A DNA stretch of 64,000 bases from Limnothrix sp. CACIAM 69d (GTDB lineage: Bacteria; Cyanobacteriota; Cyanobacteriia; CACIAM-69d), in the NCBI GenBank assembly GCA_001913845.2, contig MKGP02000063.1:1-64000 (forward strand), read 5' to 3'. A program made the translations under genes and the position numbers. The first letter of the stretch is position 1. Every line of letters starts with the position of its first letter. Of this stretch, positions 25,570 to 34,158 are shown one piece after another. The notes beneath the pieces are model-generated. The model had not been told where the DNA came from and did not search any database. It was given only the letters and a program-made list of their open reading frames with translations.

Positions 25570-28500
25570 GTGGCTGCTTATCTCAATTGGCTGAATATGC
25601 GCGATGTGGCTTGGTTGCTGGGGTGCTCGGGACTCGTGTTTCTGATGCAGCCTGGTTTTATGTGTTTGGAATCGGGCATGACCCGATCGAAAAACAGCAT
25701 TAATGTGGCGGCCAAAAACCTATCGGATTTTGGCATTTCTGCACTGCTCTACTGGTTGTTTGGATTTGGAGTAATGTTTGGCCCCTCTTGGTGGGGTTGG
25801 ATTGGCCATGACTACTTTGCCCTATCGGTGGAATCGCAGCCTCAACTGGCCGCTTTTTTAATTTTTCAATTAATGTTTTGTGGCACTTCCACCACCATTA
25901 TTTCCGGTGCAGTGGCGGAACGGATGCGGTTTTCGTCTTATCTAATCGTTTGTGTGCTTTGTTCGGGCTTGATCTATCCCCTGTTTGGCCATTGGGCATG
26001 GAAGGGAATGGAAATTGTGGGCGCAAGTCCCGCCGGCCAGGGAATGGGCTGGTTGCGATCGCTCGGGTTCTATGACTTTGCGGGTTCCACGGTGGTGCAT
26101 AGCGTGGGGGGCTGGATTGCCCTAGCCACGCTGTTGGTGGTGGGGCCGCGCTGGGGACGCTATGACGAAGCCAACCGGCAGCACAAAATCAGCGGATCGA
26201 ATTTGCCCTTTTCCATGCTCGGGGCCATGATGCTGTGGCTGGGCTGGTTGGGGTTCAATGGCGGCAGCACCCTGGCCCTCAATGAACATGTCCCGGCAGT
26301 GTTGGTGCATACGGTGATTGGGGGCGTGGCGGGGATGCTGGGCGGTGGAGCCCTGGGTTGGTACTATCGCCACCGGCCAGATGTGGAATGCCTCATCAAC
26401 AGTTCCTTGGCGGGCATGGTGGCCGTGACGGCCTGCTGCAATGTGATTACGACCCCGATCGCCCTGGTGGTGGGGTTCACGGGGGCCGCCGTGGCGTTGG
26501 CGGTGGAATGGTGGCTCGATCGCCACAAAATCGATGACGCGGTGGGAGCCGTGCCGATCCATGCGGGAGCCGGAGCCTGGGGCACGCTTTGTGTGGGGCT
26601 ATTTGGGGACTTAAGCCAAATGCCGGGTGGTTTGGATCGCCCCCAACAAATTGCCATGCAACTGTTGGGCATTGGGGTTTGCGCCCTCTGGTCCTTTGGG
26701 TTGTCCTATGGGTTGTTGCGTTGGGTCGATCGGCTGCATCCCCTGCGGGTTTCCCTGGCGGAAGAACAGATGGGCCTGAACGTGGCGGAGCACCAGGTGA
26801 AAACGGAGGTCTATGACCTATTTGAGGTGATGGATCGCCACGCTCGCCAGGGAGATTTGCATTTGCGAGTGCCGGTGGATCCGTTCACGGAGGTGGGCTA
26901 CATTGCCGAGCGCTACAACCAGGTGATGGATGCCTTGCAGGAAAAGTCCCGGGCGCTGGAGTCCCTGAATGCGAGCCTGGAAGCCCAGGTGCAGCAGCGG
27001 ACGGCGGAATTGGAAACCGCCAACCAGGAACTCCAGCGCCTGAACCGCCTGAAGGATGATTTGCTGGCAAACACGTCCCATGAACTGCGCACGCCCCTCA
27101 ACGGCATCATTGGCTTGGCCGAGGCGATGCTGGATGACGATCGGGGGGGACTGAGCAATCGAGAACGGTCAAACTTGGACACGATCGCCGCTAGCGGTCA
27201 CCGGTTGGCCAATTTAGTGAACGATCTGCTGGACTTTTCCAAACTGCAACACCAGACGATCGACCTGGCCCTGCGCCCTTGCACCTTGGCCGTGGTGGTG
27301 GAACAGGTGTTGCAACTGCACTACGACCAAGCGGAACGGAAGGGCTTGGCGCTGGTGAATGCCATTGATTTGACCCTGCCGCCCGTGTTGGCGGACTTCA
27401 ACCGGCTGCAACAGATTTTGCACAACCTGGTGGGCAATGCGCTCAAGTTCACCCAAAGCGGTGAGGTGATTGTTCATGCTCGCCGTTGGCAACCGGATGC
27501 GGAACGGTTAAATCAGTTGCATCCTGCCGATCCCGTCAACGCCCTAGATCCTCAACTGGGGGATCAGCAATTGGGTCAACGATTGGATCAATTAACGGGG
27601 GTGGTGATCCCCTCAAGCGCGATCGGGCAGAGTGCTCTGTTCGATCGCCCCGGATTGGATCCGGCGGAGTCTGAGCAGCTTGATCGGGAGCACCCTGCCG
27701 AGTCATCCCCGAAAACGGCTGCCCAACAGTGGCTGGCCATTTCCGTCAGCGATACGGGCATTGGCATTCCCGCAGTGGCGATCGAGCGCATTTTTGAATC
27801 CTTTGAACAGGCCGATCGTTCCACGGCCCGAGAATATGGCGGCACGGGGTTGGGGTTGGCCATTGTGCGGCAACTGGTGGAATTGCATGGGGGCAAAATT
27901 TGGGTGGAGTCCCGGCCCGAAGTGGGATCTATCTTCACGCTGACCTTGCCGGTGGCCCTGGAAGCGCCAGCCCTCACCTACGAAATGCCCAGCTTCCGGA
28001 GATCGCCCATGATGTTGCGCAAGCCCGCCACGGTCAATCCCAAGCCAGCCCCCGAAGCCCCGATCGAACCGGAACCGATTACCCTAGCCCCGGCCACCGT
28101 GGAGGGCGATCGTCTCCTAGAAGCCCTCAGCCAGCGGGACACGGAACAGCTCCTAGCCAAGGCCAGCGCCGCCCGCACTCAACCCAATCAACGGTTCAAA
28201 ATCCTGATGGTGGATGATGAGCCGGTGAATCTACAGGTGCTGGAAAATTTCCTGTCCCAGGAGGAGTATGAAATCGTGACCGCCGACAACGGCCCCGCTG
28301 CCCTGGCCGTTTTGGAGCAAGGGTTTCAGCCCGATGTGGTGTTGGTGGATGTGATGATGCCGAAAATGACCGGCTATGAGCTGACCCAGCAGTTGCGATC
28401 GCGCTATCCCGCCCACAAGCTGCCGATTTTGATGCTCACGGCCAAAAACCAGGTGGAAGACTTGGTGCAAGGTCTCGACTCGGGAGCCAATGACTACCTC

Positions 28501-29397
28501 ACGAAACCCGTTTCCAAGAAAGAGTTGCTGGCTCGCCTGAAAACCCACCTGCAACTGTCCCATATCAACATTGCCTATGGGCGGTTTGTGCCCCACGAGT
28601 TCCTGCGGCTGCTGAATAAACAGAGCATTTTGGAGGTGGAACTGGGTGACCAAGTGGAACGGCAGATGTCGGTTTTGTTTTCTGACATTCGATCGTTCAC
28701 TACGATCACGGAAAACCTGCTACCGGCCGAGAGTTTCCGGTTTATTAACCGCTATTTGGCCCACATGGAACCGGCGATTCAGCAAAATGGCGGCTTCATT
28801 GACAAATTCATTGGCGATGCGGTGATGGCGCTGTTTCCGGAATCGGCCGATGATGCGGTGGCCTCCGCGATCGAAATGCGGCGAAATTTGGAAGTCTTTA
28901 ACCGCGAACGACAACAGGCGGGCGAAGTGCCGATCGAAATTGGCATTGGCATCAACACCGGCCAAATGCGATTGGGAACGGTGGGTGGCAAAAATCGGAT
29001 GGATGGAACTGCCATCAGTGACGCGGTTAACTTGGCGGCCCGGTTGGAAACCCTGACCAAGCGCTACCAAAGCAGCGTCCTGATTTCCCACCACACGATC
29101 GCCCAGATGGAGGATCCAACGCGCTATCACCTGCGGTTTATCGATCGATTACAGGTGACAGGCAAATCTCGGCCCGTGGCGGTGTTTGAGGCGATCGATG
29201 GCGACCCGTTACCCATCCGAGACCAAAAACTTGCCACCATGGCCCATTTTGAAGAAGGTACTTGGCTCTATCACCGCCAGGAGTTCAAGTCGGCGGCCGT
29301 TTGTTTTGAGGAATGTTTGCGGCAATTTCCGGGCGATCGGGTGGCTCAAATCTATTTAGAGCGATCGGTTCATGCGGCCCTGCCCACCACGGATTAG
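25570..29397 (+). CDS. Amt-histidine kinase-receiver-class III cyclase fusion (ammonium sensor)
   Basis: 1275 residues from GTG with GGAG about 10 bases upstream. Domains in order: an ammonium-transporter domain (about 1-395, eleven hydrophobic helices) with FLMQPGFMCLESG, and both twin pore histidines, His177 (VVHSVGG) and His331 (PIHAGAGAWGT); a HAMP-like and coiled-coil linker (about 405-490); HisKA with His504 (SHELRTPLNGI); HATPase with NALKFT, DTGIGIP and GGTGLGLAI; a receiver domain with Asp882/Asp883 and phospho-acceptor Asp927; a class III cyclase with Asp1039, Lys1079, Asp1083, Thr1147, Asn1154 and Arg1158; and a short TPR-like tail. The K/T pair predicts ATP as substrate and the class IIIb type, known for bicarbonate stimulation. 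An insert of about 80 low-complexity residues splits the HATPase. Inference: ammonium passing the Amt part steers the kinase and relays to cAMP synthesis. Ammonium transceptor kinases are known; this full chain I do not recall described. Confidence 0.93.
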   Translation: MAAYLNWLNMRDVAWLLGCSGLVFLMQPGFMCLESGMTRSKNSINVAAKNLSDFGISALLYWLFGFGVMFGPSWWGWIGHDYFALSVESQPQLAAFLIFQLMFCGTSTTIISGAVAERMRFSSYLIVCVLCSGLIYPLFGHWAWKGMEIVGASPAGQGMGWLRSLGFYDFAGSTVVHSVGGWIALATLLVVGPRWGRYDEANRQHKISGSNLPFSMLGAMMLWLGWLGFNGGSTLALNEHVPAVLVHTVIGGVAGMLGGGALGWYYRHRPDVECLINSSLAGMVAVTACCNVITTPIALVVGFTGAAVALAVEWWLDRHKIDDAVGAVPIHAGAGAWGTLCVGLFGDLSQMPGGLDRPQQIAMQLLGIGVCALWSFGLSYGLLRWVDRLHPLRVSLAEEQMGLNVAEHQVKTEVYDLFEVMDRHARQGDLHLRVPVDPFTEVGYIAERYNQVMDALQEKSRALESLNASLEAQVQQRTAELETANQELQRLNRLKDDLLANTSHELRTPLNGIIGLAEAMLDDDRGGLSNRERSNLDTIAASGHRLANLVNDLLDFSKLQHQTIDLALRPCTLAVVVEQVLQLHYDQAERKGLALVNAIDLTLPPVLADFNRLQQILHNLVGNALKFTQSGEVIVHARRWQPDAERLNQLHPADPVNALDPQLGDQQLGQRLDQLTGVVIPSSAIGQSALFDRPGLDPAESEQLDREHPAESSPKTAAQQWLAISVSDTGIGIPAVAIERIFESFEQADRSTAREYGGTGLGLAIVRQLVELHGGKIWVESRPEVGSIFTLTLPVALEAPALTYEMPSFRRSPMMLRKPATVNPKPAPEAPIEPEPITLAPATVEGDRLLEALSQRDTEQLLAKASAARTQPNQRFKILMVDDEPVNLQVLENFLSQEEYEIVTADNGPAALAVLEQGFQPDVVLVDVMMPKMTGYELTQQLRSRYPAHKLPILMLTAKNQVEDLVQGLDSGANDYLTKPVSKKELLARLKTHLQLSHINIAYGRFVPHEFLRLLNKQSILEVELGDQVERQMSVLFSDIRSFTTITENLLPAESFRFINRYLAHMEPAIQQNGGFIDKFIGDAVMALFPESADDAVASAIEMRRNLEVFNRERQQAGEVPIEIGIGINTGQMRLGTVGGKNRMDGTAISDAVNLAARLETLTKRYQSSVLISHHTIAQMEDPTRYHLRFIDRLQVTGKSRPVAVFEAIDGDPLPIRDQKLATMAHFEEGTWLYHRQEFKSAAVCFEECLRQFPGDRVAQIYLERSVHAALPTTD

Positions 29398-29449
29398 GAG
29401 CCGATCGATGCCTAACTGTTCGATCGTTTCCTAGTCCCAACAGCCGTAA

Positions 29450-29469
29450 CAAGGGGCTTAAGCCCCTTG
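29450..29469. terminator. dispersed palindrome copy, perfect, between convergent genes
   Basis: CAAGGGGCTTAAGCCCCTTG, extended by A and T to a 22-bp perfect palindrome. It lies 52 bases after the Amt-kinase-cyclase stop codon and before the 3' end of ccaA, and could act as a bidirectional terminator. Confidence 0.6.
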
Positions 29470-29525
29470 TCCCTTGCGATCCCCTTACTGTGCAATCAGG
29501 GTTTCAGGCGATTGGACAACGGGCC

Positions 29526-30251
29526 CTAGCGTGCGCCGCGATAAATTCGCTCCGACTGCTCCGGTGGCAACCAGGCACAGGCTTGGGCTTGGCGCTGGGG
29601 CAAGGTCAGGGCCGGCGTGGGTCGGCTCCAGGCGCTCTCCGGCTCCACATACTCTTGCGTTTGGGAGTCGTAGGCATAAATTCGACCCGTTTCGATTTCA
29701 TACACCCAAGCATGGAGCCGCAAGCTGCCCTGGTTCAGTTTGGCTCGCACACAGGGATAGGTGCGCAGGTTGTCAATTTGGGTGAGCACGTTTTCGGCCA
29801 CCGCAATTTCCAGCAAATCTTCACCACTACAGGGGCTGTAGTTTTGCAAAACCACCTGGCGCGTTGCTTCCGCATGTTCCAGCCAGCGGCTGACCAAGGG
29901 CATTTTGTCTTCCAGCTCTTTGATCTTCAGCAGGCCCTTCATGGCCCCGCAGTGGGAATGGCCGCAAACAACGATTTCACTCACTCCCAAGGCTTCGATC
30001 GCATATTCGATCGTGGCTCCTTCACCGCCATTGGCCGCGCCATAGGGGGGGATGATGTTACCGGCATTGCGGATTACAAAGATTTCGCCAGGATCCGATT
30101 GGGTAATCAGTTCCGGGTCAACGCGGGAGTCAGAACAAGAGATGAAGAGAACTCGCGGTTTTTGCCCATGGGCCAGCTCTTCAAACAGCTTTTGATGGGA
30201 AGCGAAGTAATCTTGCTGAAACTGCCGCAAGCCTTTAATCAATTTGTGCAT
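29526..30251 (-). CDS. ccaA: beta-type carbonic anhydrase, CcaA-like
   Basis: 241 residues from ATG. It interconverts CO2 and bicarbonate; CcaA (IcfA) does so inside carboxysomes. The zinc ligands fall at Cys39, His98 and Cys101 with the Asp41-Arg43 pair (SCSDSRVD, CGHSHCGAM). GNIIPPYGAANGGEGA and EYAIEALGVSEIVVCGH match the cyanobacterial enzyme closely. It also ends in EQSERIYRGAR, like the tail of Synechocystis CcaA that is implicated in CcmM binding, but the linker before that tail is much shorter, making the protein about 30 residues shorter. It converges on the Amt-kinase-cyclase gene. Confidence 0.93.
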   Translation of the reverse strand: MHKLIKGLRQFQQDYFASHQKLFEELAHGQKPRVLFISCSDSRVDPELITQSDPGEIFVIRNAGNIIPPYGAANGGEGATIEYAIEALGVSEIVVCGHSHCGAMKGLLKIKELEDKMPLVSRWLEHAEATRQVVLQNYSPCSGEDLLEIAVAENVLTQIDNLRTYPCVRAKLNQGSLRLHAWVYEIETGRIYAYDSQTQEYVEPESAWSRPTPALTLPQRQAQACAWLPPEQSERIYRGAR

Positions 30252-30330
30252 GGCGTTCTGTGCATGGCCTGGTTACCCGTGGCCTGGTCGTTGCCCGTCT
30301 GGCTGGTGAGTTGGTGAATATCTTACGGCC

Positions 30331-31599
30331 TTAGGGGCGCTGGTCGTCGGTGGTGGCGGGTGCTTCGCGCCGGTTGGTGCTGCGGGCCCGATCGGGCGAC
30401 TCCGCCGGACGACTGGCGGGCGCAGCGCTACTACTGCTGGACGGTTTGCGATCGGCCGGTGAGGCCTTGGGCGTGGGGGAAGGGCGATCGCTTGGGGTTG
30501 CCACGTTCCGGTTGTCGGAATCGGTCAATCGCTGGGCCCCGGCCCGGTTTTCTTCGGCGGGTCGCGGGGTGACGGTTAGCCCCGCCGCGCCCGATCGCGA
30601 CAGTTGCAAGAAAGAATCGAGGGCCGCCCGCCAAACCAAATAGCCCCGATCGCTCAGGTGCAGGCCGTCAGTGGTGAGGTCTGGGTGCAGATTGCCCTGC
30701 GGATCGGTGAACATCGGAAACAAATCTAAGAAGCCCACCCGTTCATCCCGGGCCACCTGGTTCAACCGGCGGTTGATGCGCTTGATGCGATCGAGCGTGG
30801 CCTGTCGCAAACGGGCCCGACCTTCCCAAGTGGAGCTAGCTCCGCGATGGGGAAACAGGCTTTGCAACACAATCCGCGAATTGGGGTGGGCCCGGCGCAA
30901 TTCCTGGGTGATGGCCCGGTGATTTTCCACGATCGTGTCATCACTGACCCCTTGCATCAGGTCATTAATCCCGATCGCCACAAAAATCACCTCCGGTTGC
31001 AGACGCGCCAACCCATCCAAGCGCTGCAACAACAACCGGGTCGTATCCCCAGAGATGCCCTGATTTAGCCAAGTGGTTCCCGCCGGCAACAGACGGGACG
31101 GAAAGGCCAGGGTTAAGGAATCGCCCACCAGCACCGCCAACCGGGCGGGCCGTCGCAGGGCCATCGCATTGGCTTCCTGCCGCCGCCGAGCCACCCATCC
31201 TTCATAACTGGTGGCCGCGACGGGCGATCGCTTCGGAGTGGTAACCGTTGCCGCCACAGCCCTGGTGGGCGATCGCTCCAAAGACTCTTGGGTTTGCTGA
31301 ATCTGGTCAATCGCTTGGGCAATGGCCTTGGCCGCCGCACGGTCTAGGCCCGTGACGACCACCAAAAAGGCCACCGCTAATAATCCATTGCCCCATAGAG
31401 ACCATTTGACCCACCAAGGAGCGCGGGGCTTAGACGGTGAGAAACCACTCGATCGGCGTGACCAGCCAATCGAGCGGCCAAAAATTCCTGTTCGTCGAGC
31501 ACGCGATCGAGAAAACACGATTTGCCCTGAAACGTTGTGGTGACCCTGCCTTGGTGCAAGCCAACCGACCCTAACCGGCTCCGTTGACCTTGCATCCAT
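30331..31599 (-). CDS. SGNH/GDSL-family hydrolase with one membrane anchor
   Basis: 422 residues from ATG 31599; a TTG six bases upstream is also in frame. A basic N-terminus and one helix (about 66-84, WSLWGNGLLAVAFLVVVTGL) anchor it. The hydrolase domain carries block I VLVGDSLTLAF (Ser161), block II GISGDTT, block III AIGIND and block V DGLHLSDRGY with the catalytic Asp and His. The last about 80 residues are a Pro/Ser/Arg-rich tail. An esterase acting at the cell surface, such as on acylated glycans or lipids, is likely; substrate unknown. Confidence 0.88.
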   Translation of the reverse strand: MDARSTEPVRVGWLAPRQGHHNVSGQIVFSRSRARRTGIFGRSIGWSRRSSGFSPSKPRAPWWVKWSLWGNGLLAVAFLVVVTGLDRAAAKAIAQAIDQIQQTQESLERSPTRAVAATVTTPKRSPVAATSYEGWVARRRQEANAMALRRPARLAVLVGDSLTLAFPSRLLPAGTTWLNQGISGDTTRLLLQRLDGLARLQPEVIFVAIGINDLMQGVSDDTIVENHRAITQELRRAHPNSRIVLQSLFPHRGASSTWEGRARLRQATLDRIKRINRRLNQVARDERVGFLDLFPMFTDPQGNLHPDLTTDGLHLSDRGYLVWRAALDSFLQLSRSGAAGLTVTPRPAEENRAGAQRLTDSDNRNVATPSDRPSPTPKASPADRKPSSSSSAAPASRPAESPDRARSTNRREAPATTDDQRP

Positions 31600-31659
31600 C
31601 GCCAAAAGACCAATTCACTAAGAACTCTAGCGAACTTTGGCCGCAAAAAAAACATCCCT

Positions 31660-31691
31660 AAACACAAAAGGGGGCGATCGCCCCCTCCTGT
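31660..31691 (-). terminator. Rho-independent-type terminator of the ammonium transporter gene
   Basis: A perfect 18-bp palindrome AGGGGGCGATCGCCCCCT (31669-31686), with flanking CACA/TGTG pairing, is followed on the minus strand by TTTTGTGTTT. It lies about 115 bases after the amt stop codon and before the SGNH gene. Its centre is CGATCG, the HIP1 core. Confidence 0.7.
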
Positions 31692-31803
31692 GTCATTGAA
31701 CACCTGTGGTAATCAGTCGCATCCACACTCGGCTAACAGCTAAGGTCGTCGAAACGATGAAAGGTATCGTTACCCAACCCAGACCGAGTACCGAGGTTTT
31801 CCC

Positions 31804-33348
31804 TTAGGATGCAGCTTGATCTGAAACATCCATTACCGCCGTACCTGTGGGGCCGATCGAGGTGTTGTCCTTCACAAAGCCGCTGTAGGCTTCCATGCCG
31901 TGCTCGCCGATATCGAGACCCAGCGCCTCTTCCTCCGGCGAAACGCGAATGCCACCAAAGGCACTCAGGGTATACCAGAAGATGGTGGACAGCAGCACCG
32001 TCACCCCGCCAACAATCGCAACACCCAAGAGCTGGATACCCAACTGGGTCAAACCACCACCATAGAACAGGCCCAAACCAGCCGCATCCGCCCCCGTGGC
32101 ATCCTTACCAATGCTGAACAGACCGACCGCCAGCGTGCCCCAAACACCGCAGACCAAGTGTACCGACGTGGCACCCACCGGGTCATCCACCTTCAGCACT
32201 GAGTCAAAGAAGCCCACCGACAGCACCACCAAAATCCCGGCAATGCCACCAATCAACACAGAACCGGTGTAGTCAACCACGTTGCAGCTCGCCGTGATGC
32301 CCACCAAGCCCGCCAGGATGCCGTTGATCACCATCGACAGATCCGGCTTGCCCGACAACCACCAGGACGTTACCGTGGCGGTTACGCCACCCGCTGCGGC
32401 GGCCAAGTTGGTGGTCACGGCAATGTAAGGCACGGCTGCATTCACCGCCAGGGTCGAAGCGCCGTTAAACCCAAACCAGCAAACCCACAGAATCAAGCAA
32501 CCCAGGGTGGCGATGCTCATGTTGTGGCCAGGGATGGCGCGGGGTTGGCCGTTGTCGTATTTGCCCATCCGGGGCCCCAGGATTGAAGCACCCATCAGCG
32601 CTGCCCAACCGCCGACGGAGTGTACCGCCGTTGAGCCAGCGAAGTCGCGGAAGCCCATGTTGAACAGCCAACCGCCCGTGCCGCTCCAAATCCAACGGCC
32701 CGTGATGGCGTAGGACACCCCAACCAGCAGCAAGCTAAAGATCAAGAAGTCCACAAACTTGATCCGCTCAGCCACCGCACCCGACACGATCGTCGCGGCA
32801 GTGCCCGCAAAGGCAACTTGGAAGAGGAAGTGCAGCGAAACCGGCAGCCCCGTTGCTTCAATGCCATAGGTTTCGGGCGTTCCCGACAGGAAGAAGCCCG
32901 TCGTGCCAATCACGTTATTGCCTTGGGCAAACATGAAGCCATAGCCCAAAGCCCAGAAGGCCAAGGTGGCCAGGGCAAATACAATCAGGTTCTTGGTCAG
33001 AACGTTAACGGCGTTCTTCTGGCGACAGAAGCCCGTTTCCAACATGCAGAAGCCCGCGTTCATGAAGATCACGAGGATGGCTCCCACTAGAACCCAGGTC
33101 ATGTTCAGCAGACCCTGAACGTCTTCGGGCTTGATGGGTTCGGCGGCGTGGGCAGCCAGGTTCCAGGTGGCCACAATTACGGCGGCCAAAGGAATGCAGG
33201 CTAGCCAACCGAGGGAGGTGCGGCGACCGAATACGTCGTGAAAGAACGATCGCCCGGCACGCAGGATCTGGTCAATGGATCGATCGGTGCCCTCGTTAAG
33301 GGAGCGCGAATGCCCCTTACGGCGACCCGAGAACTTGAGCCTAGCCAT
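31804..33348 (-). CDS. amt: ammonium transporter (Amt family)
   Basis: 514 residues from ATG. A basic N-terminal stretch and a first hydrophobic segment resembling a signal peptide ([25 protein letters not shown]) are followed by eleven transmembrane helices. Motifs: [16 protein letters not shown], the twin pore histidines in [11 protein letters not shown] and [12 protein letters not shown], and the C-terminal [22 protein letters not shown] that is the usual Amt tail and PII contact region. Imports ammonium across the cytoplasmic membrane. The upstream region has a perfect NtcA box. It lies 2.4 kb from the Amt-kinase-cyclase fusion. Confidence 0.96.
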   Translation of the reverse strand: MARLKFSGRRKGHSRSLNEGTDRSIDQILRAGRSFFHDVFGRRTSLGWLACIPLAAVIVATWNLAAHAAEPIKPEDVQGLLNMTWVLVGAILVIFMNAGFCMLETGFCRQKNAVNVLTKNLIVFALATLAFWALGYGFMFAQGNNVIGTTGFFLSGTPETYGIEATGLPVSLHFLFQVAFAGTAATIVSGAVAERIKFVDFLIFSLLLVGVSYAITGRWIWSGTGGWLFNMGFRDFAGSTAVHSVGGWAALMGASILGPRMGKYDNGQPRAIPGHNMSIATLGCLILWVCWFGFNGASTLAVNAAVPYIAVTTNLAAAAGGVTATVTSWWLSGKPDLSMVINGILAGLVGITASCNVVDYTGSVLIGGIAGILVVLSVGFFDSVLKVDDPVGATSVHLVCGVWGTLAVGLFSIGKDATGADAAGLGLFYGGGLTQLGIQLLGVAIVGGVTVLLSTIFWYTLSAFGGIRVSPEEEALGLDIGEHGMEAYSGFVKDNTSIGPTGTAVMDVSDQAAS

Positions 33349-33690
33349 AGACTAACGGTTCCTATAGGGGTTGATGTTGATATGGATGGTTCAGAGACAG
33401 GGCGGTTGCTGACTGGTTAAAACTAAGACCATCACTCCTTCACTAACAATTGCTGCGATTCGCTCACGAATGCGGCAATCAGGAAACTTCCTGCTCCATC
33501 GCGGCGAAGTTGGCTTCACTTGCTCCACAGGCTGACACGATCGGACTGGCCGCCTTTTGCAGATGCATCGCCTTTGGGAGTGGTTTGCCCCAGGGTTTGA
33601 CAGGGACTCAATGAGAGCTAGACTGCAATCCAAGACAGTCTCTTAACGCAGCAATTGTCGATCGATGTGGACTTGCTTTAAACACAGGCA

Positions 33691-33696
33691 ATTGCA
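33691..33696 (-). promoter_or_regulatory. candidate -10 box of amt
   Basis: TGCAAT on the minus strand, 23 bases after the NtcA box, matches four of six positions of TATAAT. NtcA-activated promoters have a -10 box 20-24 bases after the site and no -35 box. Confidence 0.4.
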
Positions 33697-33719
33697 TCAA
33701 TTTTGTCGAGTATCGTTCT

Positions 33720-33733
33720 GTATCTAGCGATAC
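33720..33733. promoter_or_regulatory. NtcA box between amt and the pentapeptide-repeat gene
   Basis: GTATCTAGCGATAC is a full match to GTAN8TAC with five-base perfect arms. It is flanked by a further inverted repeat AGTATCG/CGATACT (33709-33734). NtcA is the global nitrogen regulator of cyanobacteria, activated by 2-oxoglutarate, and amt genes are classic targets. On the plus strand TAGATT (a TAN3T -10 box) lies exactly 20 bases downstream, so the same site could also drive the pentapeptide-repeat gene. Confidence 0.75.
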
Positions 33734-33753
33734 TGATCGTTCTGGGCTGTGGG

Positions 33754-33759
33754 TAGATT
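33754..33759 (+). promoter_or_regulatory. candidate -10 box facing the pentapeptide-repeat gene
   Basis: TAGATT fits TAN3T and is 20 bases from the NtcA box, within the usual spacing. The resulting leader would be about 390 bases. Confidence 0.4.
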
Positions 33760-34158
33760 CACCGGGACAAAAAGCTGAAGATGGGTGATGCGATCGGGCG
33801 GGACTGGCCATATCGTTGGCGGCCGTTGGGGGTGCAAGCCCCGTCCTGTCAGGAGCGACCCTGAGCCGAGGTGTAAAATCAGCATGGTTACGATCGCAGC
33901 CCAAACAAAATCCCGATCGCCTAGTCATTTCGCCATGTCGCTGGTTGGCCCTGTTCTTGATTGGCCAAGTCGCTGGGGCTGAAGAGCCAAGGTGTGAATT
34001 GGTTTTGAATGGCTCTGTGAAACTGCTAGAACTGCTGAATTGCTGAGCTGGCGTTGAAATCTCTGCCCCGGTCTTTTGGGGGATTTTGAGGACGATTGAA
34101 ATGTGGATTGTTCATATCCCCCAGACAGCAGCATTGAAGTCCGTGATGAGGCTCCCCC

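Larger units (their letters stand above)
33349..34158. other. long divergent intergenic region with NtcA promoter elements
   Basis: The 810-base gap separates amt from the pentapeptide-repeat gene and is partly AT-rich. The NtcA box lies near its middle, giving amt a predicted leader of about 335 bases. I see no credible gene inside. Confidence 0.6.

Noticed and set aside
25397-25594. Small plus-strand frame (65 codons) overlapping the start of the Amt-kinase-cyclase gene
   Set aside because: No ribosome site or recognisable sequence, and it overlaps the well-supported GTG start; likely chance.
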